A stretch of DNA of 64,000 nt from assembly GCA_050180705.1 (NCBI GenBank), contig JBFXDX010000009.1, positions 1-64,000 on the forward strand, given 5' to 3'. This DNA is from SB25 sp050180705 (GTDB taxonomy: Bacteria; Bacteroidota; Bacteroidia; Bacteroidales; Tenuifilaceae). Below the pieces are notes generated by a model. It ran no database searches, was not told the DNA's origin, and was given only the letters and a program-made list of their open reading frames with translations. Shown here piece after piece: positions 7,815 through 16,355 of this stretch; the stretch's first letter is position 1; each line of letters opens with the position of its first letter. Position numbers and translations under genes: made by a program.

Positions 7815-9485
7815 TTAATCCAGAAGAACCTGCTTAATATCCTTTTCGTCTAAATCATAAATATCGCTGTAGAACATCAGGTTATTACCATCGTCGCCAA
7901 AGCAGGTGATATAGTCTATGTAGATTTTTACAGGTCTATCAAGGTAAACAGATTGAGTTGTTCCATCGGAAATGAGCGACTTAATATTATAGTCCTTACC
8001 AAATGCATACTGGGTTGCTAAGTATTGAGCCAACCTGTCGATATTTGCCAACCGTATGCATCCGTGCGAGAAATTACGGGTTTTAAATTGGAATAGCCTT
8101 TTCGATGGAGTGTCGTGGATGTAAATATTATAGCTATTGGGAAAATCAATCTTCAGCAAACCCAGTGCGTTTGATGTGCCATTCTTTTGACGGATAAATA
8201 GCCTGTTACCAAGAGGATCGGAGTCCTTCCAATCTATTGCCGACGGCTTAACAACATTGCCATAGGCATCTAAAATGCTAAAGCCATTCCTGCGGAGATA
8301 TGTTGAGTCTCGTTGAATCCGGCTGAGCATATCGCTCTTAACAATATCCCGTGGAACAGTCCACGTTGGATTTGCAACAATCTTCTCGATACTACTTGTA
8401 AAAATGGGCGTTGGGGTCTCCTTTTTCCCAACAATCACATCGTATGATTGAACCTCATGGCCCGATTCCACAACACGTAGCTTATACTCCGGAATATTTA
8501 CAATGAGATAGCTATCCACATCGGTCTGAAGTTTCCGTAACCTGTGAAGGTTAACACATGCCTGATAGTAGCGGTATTGCAACAGTAGAACAAGCAGGTT
8601 TTGGGTCGATTTATTTAAGGCAGAATCCCTCGGAATATTATACCGATCCTGCAGGGCATGTATCAACGCTAAAGAGCCATGGTTTTTATAAATATCGTTG
8701 GCATTGTCGATTCCTGCATAGAAAATAGCCTTGGTTAGCTGCTCATCATTAAAACGTGCCGATGTATCGCCCCTAAACGCCATGTAAAGCGAGAAGAATT
8801 GAGGCAGCGAATTCGATATCTTTTGATACTGCGCTATACTTGGTTGAAGAGCCAGCACGTTACGTTTTAAATTATTCTCGCGAATAGCGGTATTCAGCAC
8901 AAGCGGCAATGCTCCAAGGTAATTATCGTAATTAATTGATGAATCGTTCTCGACAACACCCTGATTCAGATAAAGCATGAACTTAAGCATAGTGAAAGTT
9001 GCAATCCTTTCAACGTCCACCCTTGCCGCAAGCGATTTTGTACTGCTGAATGCATCATTTAATGATTGGATTGCATTGTAATCGAAATAATCGAATGGAA
9101 ATCCCAGGTACATTGCACTATCGAGCAAGCTTATAAGGACTGTAAAATTACTGTTGGTTCCGCTGTCGGTTGTCCAAACCGGCTGGTAATTTATTCCATC
9201 AAAGAAAGACCATGCCGCCTTGTTAAGTTTACTCTGAAGATTGCCTGTGTTTTGAACTCTATCGCTATCGACAACCGAGAAAAGACGATACCGCAACTCT
9301 TCGCTAAGCTCATTAATGCTATAGGTTGAATCAAGCGGATTCCTTCGTATGTCGGGTTTCAAATAGCTGGTAAAAAGAACCAATATCACCAAAGAAAAAA
9401 GCACAGCTAAAATGCTCGACAAAATCCTATTTCTACGATCTGTCCCCGAAAAATCAAACTCCAATATTGAATTATCGTCAATCAT
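7815..9485 (-). CDS. L,D-transpeptidase with YkuD catalytic domain (YcbB/LdtD-like)
   Basis: The enzyme forms 3-3 cross-links or attaches proteins in peptidoglycan, in the periplasm. One membrane segment (residues about 21-41) follows a short cytoplasmic tail, consistent with a signal anchor. A long helical region (about 50-310) resembles the scaffold domain of YcbB-type enzymes. The YkuD domain ends with the catalytic motif HDTPSKRLF ... SHGCIRL, with S473, H474 and nucleophile C476. The 556-residue length is typical of the large class. It is not obviously part of an operon: the upstream neighbour runs the other way and the downstream neighbour is a repeat array. Confidence 0.88.
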   Translation of the reverse strand: MIDDNSILEFDFSGTDRRNRILSSILAVLFSLVILVLFTSYLKPDIRRNPLDSTYSINELSEELRYRLFSVVDSDRVQNTGNLQSKLNKAAWSFFDGINYQPVWTTDSGTNSNFTVLISLLDSAMYLGFPFDYFDYNAIQSLNDAFSSTKSLAARVDVERIATFTMLKFMLYLNQGVVENDSSINYDNYLGALPLVLNTAIRENNLKRNVLALQPSIAQYQKISNSLPQFFSLYMAFRGDTSARFNDEQLTKAIFYAGIDNANDIYKNHGSLALIHALQDRYNIPRDSALNKSTQNLLVLLLQYRYYQACVNLHRLRKLQTDVDSYLIVNIPEYKLRVVESGHEVQSYDVIVGKKETPTPIFTSSIEKIVANPTWTVPRDIVKSDMLSRIQRDSTYLRRNGFSILDAYGNVVKPSAIDWKDSDPLGNRLFIRQKNGTSNALGLLKIDFPNSYNIYIHDTPSKRLFQFKTRNFSHGCIRLANIDRLAQYLATQYAFGKDYNIKSLISDGTTQSVYLDRPVKIYIDYITCFGDDGNNLMFYSDIYDLDEKDIKQVLLD

Positions 9486-9688
9486 ACCCCAAACTACCGT
9501 CTTAATCTGTTATACGCAAAGCGCACGAAAACGAAAAACCTTTTTATAGATAAGTCTCTTATCATGATGAATAACAAAATTATCTACCCAAAGGCCATAA
9601 AATAATCATAAATCATTGCAAAAATATGAAGCATATCCTTGTTCAACATTATACTTTCTACAAAAGTCACAAATAAAACGAAACTGAA

Positions 9689-9697
9689 TACCTTTGC
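9689..9697 (+). promoter_or_regulatory. Bacteroidota-type -7 box for the DMT transporter gene
   Basis: TACCTTTGC matches the TAnnTTTG -7 consensus. It ends 12 bases before the ATG at 9709, so the transcript would have almost no leader. No clear TTTG -33 box is seen. Confidence 0.4.
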
Positions 9698-9708
9698 AAA
9701 AAAATTTT

Positions 9709-10605
9709 ATGCAAGCAAAAGGTGCTAGCTATGCCATTATTTCGTCGGCAACATTTGGTCTTATTCCTTTGTTTTCGGTCACAGCCATGAACGGTGGACA
9801 AACGCCATATTCCGTTCTTTTCTATAGATTCCTTATATCTGTCATTCTTTTCAGACTTGTACTATTTTTTAGGAAGACCTCGTTAAAAATCTCGCTCAAA
9901 CAATTTTTGGAAGTATCGATACTCGGAGGAATTTGCTATGGCGGAACAGCATTATTCCTCATTCTCTCCTACGGATATATTCCAACGGGCATATCCACAA
10001 CAATTGGTTTTCTGTATCCTGTAATGGTAGCCCTAATAATGCTTGCCGTTTTTAAGCAACAACCCAGCATTGGGATTATTACAGCCATTGTACTTAGCCT
10101 TGCGGGCGTAGCTCTGATGACTTGGAGCCACGAGGCCTCATTTAATATGCGAGGAATAATGTTCGCAACAATAACCGTAATTACATATAGTATATATATT
10201 GTTGGCCTAAATAAATCGAGTTTAACCCGGCTGCCGGGAAGCGTTGTAACATTTTACGTTCTGGCGGTATCAACGGTTGTTTTTTTTCTGGCAGCAATGC
10301 TTTCGGGTGGAATCCCGGCCATTCAATCTATCAAAGTTGGAGCTAACTTAGTTTGCTTGGCTATTTTCGCAACCATTATATCAAACCTAACTCTGGTATT
10401 AGCAGTAAACGCGGTTGGTTCAACTGCCGCATCCATTCTTGGCTCTGCAGAACCGTTAACCGCTTTAATGGTTGGAATATTCTGGTTCGGCGAGCAACTA
10501 AGCGCAATTCAGATTATTGGCGTTATCCTTGTTATTTGTTCGGTACTGCTGGTTGTTGTGCGAACCGATCAGATTGTTTCGCTGCTAAAGAAGTGGAGGA
10601 ATTAG
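9709..10605 (+). CDS. EamA/DMT-superfamily transporter
   Basis: A 298-residue integral membrane protein with about ten hydrophobic segments in two similar halves, typical of the drug/metabolite transporter (EamA) family. Family motifs include GASYAIISSATFG at the start and LGSAEPLTALMVGIFWFGE in the last third, where the second EamA repeat has its conserved Glu/Pro. The start was put at the ATG at 9709. A TTG five codons earlier also begins the frame but overlaps the promoter box. The substrate cannot be told from sequence. Members export amino acids, nucleosides or other metabolites. It converges with the next gene with only 14 bases between them. Confidence 0.85.
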   Translation: MQAKGASYAIISSATFGLIPLFSVTAMNGGQTPYSVLFYRFLISVILFRLVLFFRKTSLKISLKQFLEVSILGGICYGGTALFLILSYGYIPTGISTTIGFLYPVMVALIMLAVFKQQPSIGIITAIVLSLAGVALMTWSHEASFNMRGIMFATITVITYSIYIVGLNKSSLTRLPGSVVTFYVLAVSTVVFFLAAMLSGGIPAIQSIKVGANLVCLAIFATIISNLTLVLAVNAVGSTAASILGSAEPLTALMVGIFWFGEQLSAIQIIGVILVICSVLLVVVRTDQIVSLLKKWRN

Positions 10606-10619
10606 TCCAAATTTACAAG

Positions 10620-11369
10620 CTACTTCTTGAATGGAAACACAGGTAACTCCTCAATTAACAGTTCCGATTTTTTACCAACCTTAATTGTTTCGTTGGCTAA
10701 GGTTTCGGTATCAACCAATACGGCCTGAAAACGCCCTAGCGAGCAGGTTCCACAATTTAGGTATTGCTTACGCTGATTTATGTAATACATCTTATGGGTT
10801 TCGAGCTTATGGGTATGCCCAAGAATCACCAAATCGTACTTCCGTAAAAGCTTAAGACCGTAAAGCAGGTATTTGTACGAATTGTACTTGCGGGGAACTC
10901 GGTTTACTTCATCATCGTACTCTACTATTTTAAAGTAGAATCGCTCGGCCCAATGCATCTTTACAATAAGTTTCAGAATATAGAAACCCATTTTTCCAAT
11001 AAATCGACCAATTGATGTACCATTCAGAAAATCGGCATTATGCCCGTGTTCTATGTGAATTGTTTTACCTTTTGAATTGGTGATATTATAATGATCTTTA
11101 GCCTTTGGATTCCACAAATCGTGATTACCGCGAATAAATACAAATCCTTTTTCCCGGAAATAGTCAATCAGCAAACCGTTTCGTGCAAGAATATCGGGGT
11201 AGGAATACTTGTAGAGTTCAAATGTATCGCCATTTAAAACAACCTGATCAATTCCATAATGGTTGATGATAGTCTCGAGAGTCTTAATAAATCGCTTTGG
11301 TTTCCAACCAAAAGTTCCAAACTTATCGCCAGTATCAATATGTAGATCCGACAGAACTAATAGTCTCAT
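10620..11369 (-). CDS. Calcineurin-like metallophosphoesterase, LpxH-like
   Basis: The 249-residue protein has the metallophosphoesterase motifs in order: DLHIDTGD near the start, NGDTFELY, RGNHDLWNP, IEHGHNAD and LGHTHKLET. The arrangement and size resemble UDP-2,3-diacylglucosamine hydrolase (LpxH), which makes lipid X in lipid A synthesis, and relatives of unknown substrate in Bacteroidota. An amphipathic stretch (GRFIGKMGFYILKLIVKMHW) between the fourth and fifth motifs could bind the membrane surface. It stands alone on the minus strand. The phosphoesterase fold is clear. The LpxH role is only likely. Confidence 0.75.
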   Translation of the reverse strand: MRLLVLSDLHIDTGDKFGTFGWKPKRFIKTLETIINHYGIDQVVLNGDTFELYKYSYPDILARNGLLIDYFREKGFVFIRGNHDLWNPKAKDHYNITNSKGKTIHIEHGHNADFLNGTSIGRFIGKMGFYILKLIVKMHWAERFYFKIVEYDDEVNRVPRKYNSYKYLLYGLKLLRKYDLVILGHTHKLETHKMYYINQRKQYLNCGTCSLGRFQAVLVDTETLANETIKVGKKSELLIEELPVFPFKK

Positions 11370-11477
11370 ACAGTTTTTGTAATCTGCAAAATTGGTAAAT
11401 CTATTCTTCCTTTAAGCTAAGTTGATGTTAAATGTACAGAATTCATTTTTGACATCAGACTGGACGATATAACCACG

Positions 11478-13766
11478 CTAAACCTTAAATCCCATCACCA
11501 AAATATCGTCGACTTGCTTTTGGCTTCCCTTGAAATCTTCAAAGTTCTGCTCAATAATCTGTCGTTGCTCGTTCAATGAATTCGACTGAATGCTAAGCAA
11601 TAGTTTCTTAAAGTTGATAAGCATATACTTGAGGTTAGATGGACCTCCAAACTGATCGGTGTAACCATCGGAAAACATGTAAAAAACATCATTGGGATGA
11701 TAACTAATTTGATGCGTAGTAAACGGTTTCTCCCCAATTACATGAAAACCAATCGGCATTTTATTTCCTTTGAACTCGTAAAGCGAGTACTCATCCTGTA
11801 CCTCAACGGGTAAATTCACACCAAAACCACCCACATCTGTCCTACGCACAATCAGCATGGGAAGATATGCTCCTGCATACTCTATCTCGCATTTATTCTT
11901 ATTGATAATTGCAAGGCTCATATCCATACCATCGTGCGACTCGCCCTCGACTCCAGTTTGGTTCAGCGATGCAATTACTAACTGACGTAACCTAAAAAGT
12001 ATATCGCCGGCACTTTCCTTTTTGTGTAATGCGGTTAACTCCTTGAGCAAGGTAATTCCCAGCATGCTCATAAATGCACCAGGAACTCCATGGCCAGTAC
12101 AGTCTGCAACTGCCACTGCAATCCGTCCATCGTACAAAGGAGTTACCCAGTAGAAATCGCCACTTACAATATTTTTGGGTTGATAAAAAACGAAATACTC
12201 ACATAAGTACTCATTCAGGCTCTGTGCACGGGGCAATACTGCCGTTTGAATTCTACTCGCATAACGAATACTATCGGTAATCTGCTTTTGCTGATCGGCA
12301 ATCTGATCGCGTTGACGCTCTGCAAAATCTCGCTGACTTTCTATTTCCTGCTTCTGATCCTCAATCTCGCGTTTTTGTCTTAAAATTTCATGGTTCTGCT
12401 CCACCAGCAATTTATTTATTTTCTGTTTCTCGCGTAAAAAATAGAAAACCACCAAAGCCAATGCAATTGCAAGTATTAAAGCAATTGAGATAAACAGCAT
12501 AAATAGTCTTTGTCTTTCGAGTTTAGCCTGCTGCTTAGCCTCGCGCTCCTTATTTATTAGCTCCTGCTCTCGCTCACGCTTATCGAAATCGTACTGCATT
12601 TCGAGCCGCGAAATTTCCCCAGCATTAATACTGTCCTTCATCTGCGAATGGAAACCATAATTCTCCAACGCGTTACTAAAATCGCCCTTGCTCCGGTATG
12701 CCTGCGAAAGACTAAGATAAATATCGCGAACATCAGAAATCAACCCCTGTTTTCGGGCAATCTTTAAGGCAGAGTTTAAATACTTAAAACCTTCGATAAA
12801 ATTTCCGTTCTTAATTTGAACTTCACCTAAGTAACGATTTAACTTTGAAATATCGATACTATCATTTACAGATTGCTTTAGTTCTAAAGCTTTAATAAGA
12901 TTCTCGTTGGCTTTTGCCAAGTTATTCAGTTCATAGTAAATAACACCTATCATCAAATAGTTTGCAGCCTGACCATGTGTATTCTGTGTTTTAATGTTCG
13001 AATCGAGAACTTGCTTTGCAATTTCTAATGCTTTCTGATTTAATCCTGAGTGATAGTAAATATTGGCAAGTTCCGTTAGCGAAAGAGTAATACCATTCTG
13101 ATTACCCAATGCTCTATAATGATTTAAAGCCAGCTCGTTACACTGCAAAGCCTTATCGTAAATATCAATTCTACTAAAAAGCCTAGCAATGCTGAGGGAA
13201 GTCCACGCCATTCCCTCTTTATCGGATTCCTTCTCGTAGGTTTCCAGCGCCGCCAACATATGCTCAATTGCCTTGGCATAACCTCCGGTTAAACTATAAA
13301 CTGTACCAATATTAACCTGTGTACGGGCAATCTGTATTTTATCCTCTAACCTTTCGTTAATTTCCAATGCCCTGCGATACGATAATAGCGCCTGCGAATA
13401 ATCACTTTTCAACTGATACACATTTCCAATCCTGTTTAGGTTCAGAGCCTCCCATGTTTCTTGGTTTAGCTGCTGAGAAAGTTGTAACGATTTTTGCAGA
13501 TGCTCCAACGCCAGTTCAAAATCGTTTCGGCTATAATAACAATAGCCTAAGGTATGTTCCGATTTTACTTGATATATCTTATCATCAATTTCTGCTGCAA
13601 TATTCACAGCTTTTTGAGCAATAAGAATGGCAGAATCTGGCTTATTGTTTCTCAATCTCTCGGCATTGGCAATCAAACTATCAACAGAATCTTCCTGCGA
13701 ATGCAAAGTTTGAGAGCAAGCTATCAAAATAAAAACACCAACGATCTTTACAAACTTCAAAGGCAT
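11478..13766 (-). CDS. TPR sensor with SpoIIE-type PP2C serine phosphatase
   Basis: Architecture (762 aa): signal peptide (1-23), about eight tetratricopeptide repeats (about 40-375) in the periplasm, one membrane helix (421-444), a Gln/Glu-rich coiled coil (445-505), then a PP2C/SpoIIE domain to the end. The metal-binding residues are present: D537 in SGDFYW, D555 in VADCTGHGVPG, the Asp of FSDGYTDQ and the Asp of KQVDDILVMGF. It probably senses a signal through the TPR part and dephosphorylates an anti-sigma-antagonist-type (STAS) protein. The start was set at the ATG at 13764-13766, which begins a good signal peptide. The frame extends 45 codons further without support. It is divergent from the Cache/GAF/PAS protein, with 182 bases between them. 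Confidence 0.88.
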   Translation of the reverse strand: MPLKFVKIVGVFILIACSQTLHSQEDSVDSLIANAERLRNNKPDSAILIAQKAVNIAAEIDDKIYQVKSEHTLGYCYYSRNDFELALEHLQKSLQLSQQLNQETWEALNLNRIGNVYQLKSDYSQALLSYRRALEINERLEDKIQIARTQVNIGTVYSLTGGYAKAIEHMLAALETYEKESDKEGMAWTSLSIARLFSRIDIYDKALQCNELALNHYRALGNQNGITLSLTELANIYYHSGLNQKALEIAKQVLDSNIKTQNTHGQAANYLMIGVIYYELNNLAKANENLIKALELKQSVNDSIDISKLNRYLGEVQIKNGNFIEGFKYLNSALKIARKQGLISDVRDIYLSLSQAYRSKGDFSNALENYGFHSQMKDSINAGEISRLEMQYDFDKREREQELINKEREAKQQAKLERQRLFMLFISIALILAIALALVVFYFLREKQKINKLLVEQNHEILRQKREIEDQKQEIESQRDFAERQRDQIADQQKQITDSIRYASRIQTAVLPRAQSLNEYLCEYFVFYQPKNIVSGDFYWVTPLYDGRIAVAVADCTGHGVPGAFMSMLGITLLKELTALHKKESAGDILFRLRQLVIASLNQTGVEGESHDGMDMSLAIINKNKCEIEYAGAYLPMLIVRRTDVGGFGVNLPVEVQDEYSLYEFKGNKMPIGFHVIGEKPFTTHQISYHPNDVFYMFSDGYTDQFGGPSNLKYMLINFKKLLLSIQSNSLNEQRQIIEQNFEDFKGSQKQVDDILVMGFKV

Positions 13767-13892
13767 ATCAAAATATTTAATCCAATAAAGATATTCCTTT
13801 TGGTCAAATCGATAGTTGTTTGCCAATAAATTTTTATAAGACAGTTCGAATGACACTAGTTTGTTTTGTTCTATTAAAACATTTCGTATTTT

Positions 13893-13910
13893 TAACCCCA
13901 ATTGGGGTTA
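13893..13910. promoter_or_regulatory. Perfect 18-bp palindrome between divergent signalling genes
   Basis: TAACCCCAATTGGGGTTA is its own reverse complement. It sits 39 bases before the start of the sensor gene and 127 before the phosphatase gene. It looks like the site of a dimeric regulator, but no cognate protein can be named. Confidence 0.5.
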
Positions 13911-13948
13911 CCCATTAAAACATTGGTTTTCACAATAAATTTTTTTCG

Positions 13949-16288
13949 ATGAAGTTGAAAATGCAGATCGGCGCAAAGATGTTACTCTTTGTAATGGTCA
14001 CTTCGGTATCCATAATGCTTGTTATTGGGCTGTTCATTGGATTTAGAATCAACAAAATTGCTCACGATAATGCAGTACAATTGGCGCAAGCCGAGGCTCA
14101 AAAAACAGCAAATCAAATAAAATCGGAACTAGAGTTAGACATGGGTTTTTCCAGAGCATTGGCCGATGCTTTATGCATCTATCCAAAGTTTGATACAGTT
14201 GTCCTTGATTCTATTTTCTTTAATATCCTCGACAACCAGGTAATTAACAATCCAAGATATTTGACTGTGTGGTATTCTGTTGAATATTTTGCATTCCGCA
14301 AAGGCTACACAAAAGATTACGGAAGACGGTCAACAACAGCCTATCTCAAGAACGGAATTCCATCTAGAGATGTTGAACAGAAAAATGTTGCAGGCGACAT
14401 TACTACCAGCAACTATTACGCCTCAAAAACCTGTAACCGCGAAATGCTACTTGACCCATATAACTTCGAATACGGCGGAACTGAGGTCTTAGCCACAAGT
14501 CTGAGCGTTCCCATTCGAGTTAACGGAAAATTTGCAGGATTAGGGGGCGTTGACATATCGCTGGAGAAATTTCAAGAACAGATTGAAAAAATAAAACCCT
14601 ACAACAATACTGTAGTTGCACTAATATCGAACGATGGGACAATTATTGCCCACACAAACCCTGAATATTCCCGCCTAAAATTCGGAGAAGTTAACCCAAC
14701 TGATGACAACTTGTATAAAATTTCAGAAAGGATTAAGAATGGATCGGACTATAAATACTTCTCTGAGGTTAATAAGGAGCAAAATCTAAATATCATATCA
14801 ACAATAAAAGTTGGAGAATCGCCCACAACTTGGTCAATACTCCTGTCCATACCTATGAGCGAAATTATTGTTGAAGCTCGTCGCTCTGTGCTCTACCTAA
14901 TCTTCGTTTTCATTCTTGGAGTAATTCTGCAAGGTGCTGCAATTTGGTATATATCTAAGTACATAACTCGCCCAATAAAAAAAGCAACAGATGCCATAAA
15001 CTCAATCTCTGAAGGGGATATCAATGTCAACAAAAAGATTTTTGTACATACTGGCGACGAACTTGAAGAAATGGCAAGGTCGGCCAATAGACTTATCGAT
15101 GGACTAAATCGTACCGAGAAATTTGCCCGAGAAATTGGCATGGGAAAACTCGATGCTAAGTTTGATTTACTGGGCGACAAAGACATTTTGGGGAAAGCTT
15201 TACTCGAAATGCAAAAGAGTTTGATTAGCGCCAAGGATGCAGAACAAAAACGTAAAGAAGAGGAAAAACAACAGATATGGGCAACACAGGGCATTGCCAT
15301 GTTTGGAGAAGTTTTGCGTCAGCATAACGATAACTTGGATGAATTATCGTACCTAATCATTAAGAATTTAGTAACCTACACCAATTCCATCCAGGGCGGA
15401 GTATTCATCCTAAACGATAACGATCTCGAAAATCCAATGCTCGATATGTCTGCTTGCTATGCATATGATAGACGTAAGTTCATGGAGAAATCCATTATGC
15501 CAAATGAAGGATTGGTTGGGCGTTGCTTTATCGAAGGCAAAACAATTTTCATGAAGGAGGTTCCAAAAAACTATATCAAAATAACCTCTGGACTTGGAGA
15601 AGAAAACCCTCGAAACTTAATTATTGTACCACTTAAGGTTAACGATGATATCTTGGGTGTAATTGAGATGGCAACCTTTAACACCTATGAAAAGTACCAG
15701 ATTGAATTCATCGAAAAGATTGCAACAAGCATAGCTTCGACTCTTTCAAGTGTAAGAATTAATATTCGTACAGCAGAGTTGTTAACCAGAACCCAGCAAC
15801 AAGCCGAAGAAATGAAGGCACAGGAAGAAGAAATGCGCCAAAACATGGAAGAACTTCATGCAACGCAAGAAGAAATGGAACGCAAACGGCAAGAACAAGA
15901 AATAATTCAAGAACAACTTCGTGAAGACAAATCAATTCTTAGCAGTCTTCTTCAGAATTCTCCCGATTTAATTTACCAAAAAGATACTGAGGGCAGATAT
16001 GTAAGACTAAGCAATTCTATGCTTAACATCTTCAACATTCAAGATATTGAGAATGCTATAGGACTTACCGATTTCGACCTACTTTCTGGCGATCAAGCAA
16101 GAATTTTGGCAAGTTTCGACAATGATGTTATGCGCAGCAAAACACCTATTATTAATAAGATGATTTCAATTATTTTATCGGATAATCAAACACACGAAGC
16201 TGTCTTAACATTAATGCCCTTAGTTGAAGATAACAACATTCTAATTGGTGTTTTGGGAATAATTAAAATTATGACCAATGTAAATTAG
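13949..16288 (+). CDS. Membrane sensor with dCache, HAMP, GAF and PAS domains, no recognisable output domain
   Basis: The 779-residue protein has an N-terminal membrane helix (about 10-32), a periplasmic dCache-like domain (about 40-300, with motifs like GGVDISLE and ISNDGTIIAHTNPE), a second helix (about 310-335) and a HAMP linker (ITRPIKKATDAINSISEGD). A GAF domain covers about 440-600, then a Glu/Gln-rich coiled coil (605-665) and a PAS domain (665-775). The chain stops after PAS. There is no histidine-kinase, GGDEF or methyl-accepting output domain. It may signal by contact with a partner, and the divergent SpoIIE phosphatase is the obvious candidate (inference). Confidence 0.85.
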   Translation: MKLKMQIGAKMLLFVMVTSVSIMLVIGLFIGFRINKIAHDNAVQLAQAEAQKTANQIKSELELDMGFSRALADALCIYPKFDTVVLDSIFFNILDNQVINNPRYLTVWYSVEYFAFRKGYTKDYGRRSTTAYLKNGIPSRDVEQKNVAGDITTSNYYASKTCNREMLLDPYNFEYGGTEVLATSLSVPIRVNGKFAGLGGVDISLEKFQEQIEKIKPYNNTVVALISNDGTIIAHTNPEYSRLKFGEVNPTDDNLYKISERIKNGSDYKYFSEVNKEQNLNIISTIKVGESPTTWSILLSIPMSEIIVEARRSVLYLIFVFILGVILQGAAIWYISKYITRPIKKATDAINSISEGDINVNKKIFVHTGDELEEMARSANRLIDGLNRTEKFAREIGMGKLDAKFDLLGDKDILGKALLEMQKSLISAKDAEQKRKEEEKQQIWATQGIAMFGEVLRQHNDNLDELSYLIIKNLVTYTNSIQGGVFILNDNDLENPMLDMSACYAYDRRKFMEKSIMPNEGLVGRCFIEGKTIFMKEVPKNYIKITSGLGEENPRNLIIVPLKVNDDILGVIEMATFNTYEKYQIEFIEKIATSIASTLSSVRINIRTAELLTRTQQQAEEMKAQEEEMRQNMEELHATQEEMERKRQEQEIIQEQLREDKSILSSLLQNSPDLIYQKDTEGRYVRLSNSMLNIFNIQDIENAIGLTDFDLLSGDQARILASFDNDVMRSKTPIINKMISIILSDNQTHEAVLTLMPLVEDNNILIGVLGIIKIMTNVN

Positions 16289-16306
16289 TCTTGATTTATA
16301 CAAACT

Positions 16307-16338
16307 AAAAAGCGGGATTCTGTTGAATCCCGCTTTTT
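16307..16338. terminator. Bidirectional terminator between convergent genes
   Basis: A 14-bp stem (AAAAAGCGGGATTC pairing with GAATCCCGCTTTTT) around a TGTT loop. A- and T-runs on both sides let it serve both converging genes. Confidence 0.9.
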
Positions 16339-16355
16339 CTTTATATAACACATCC

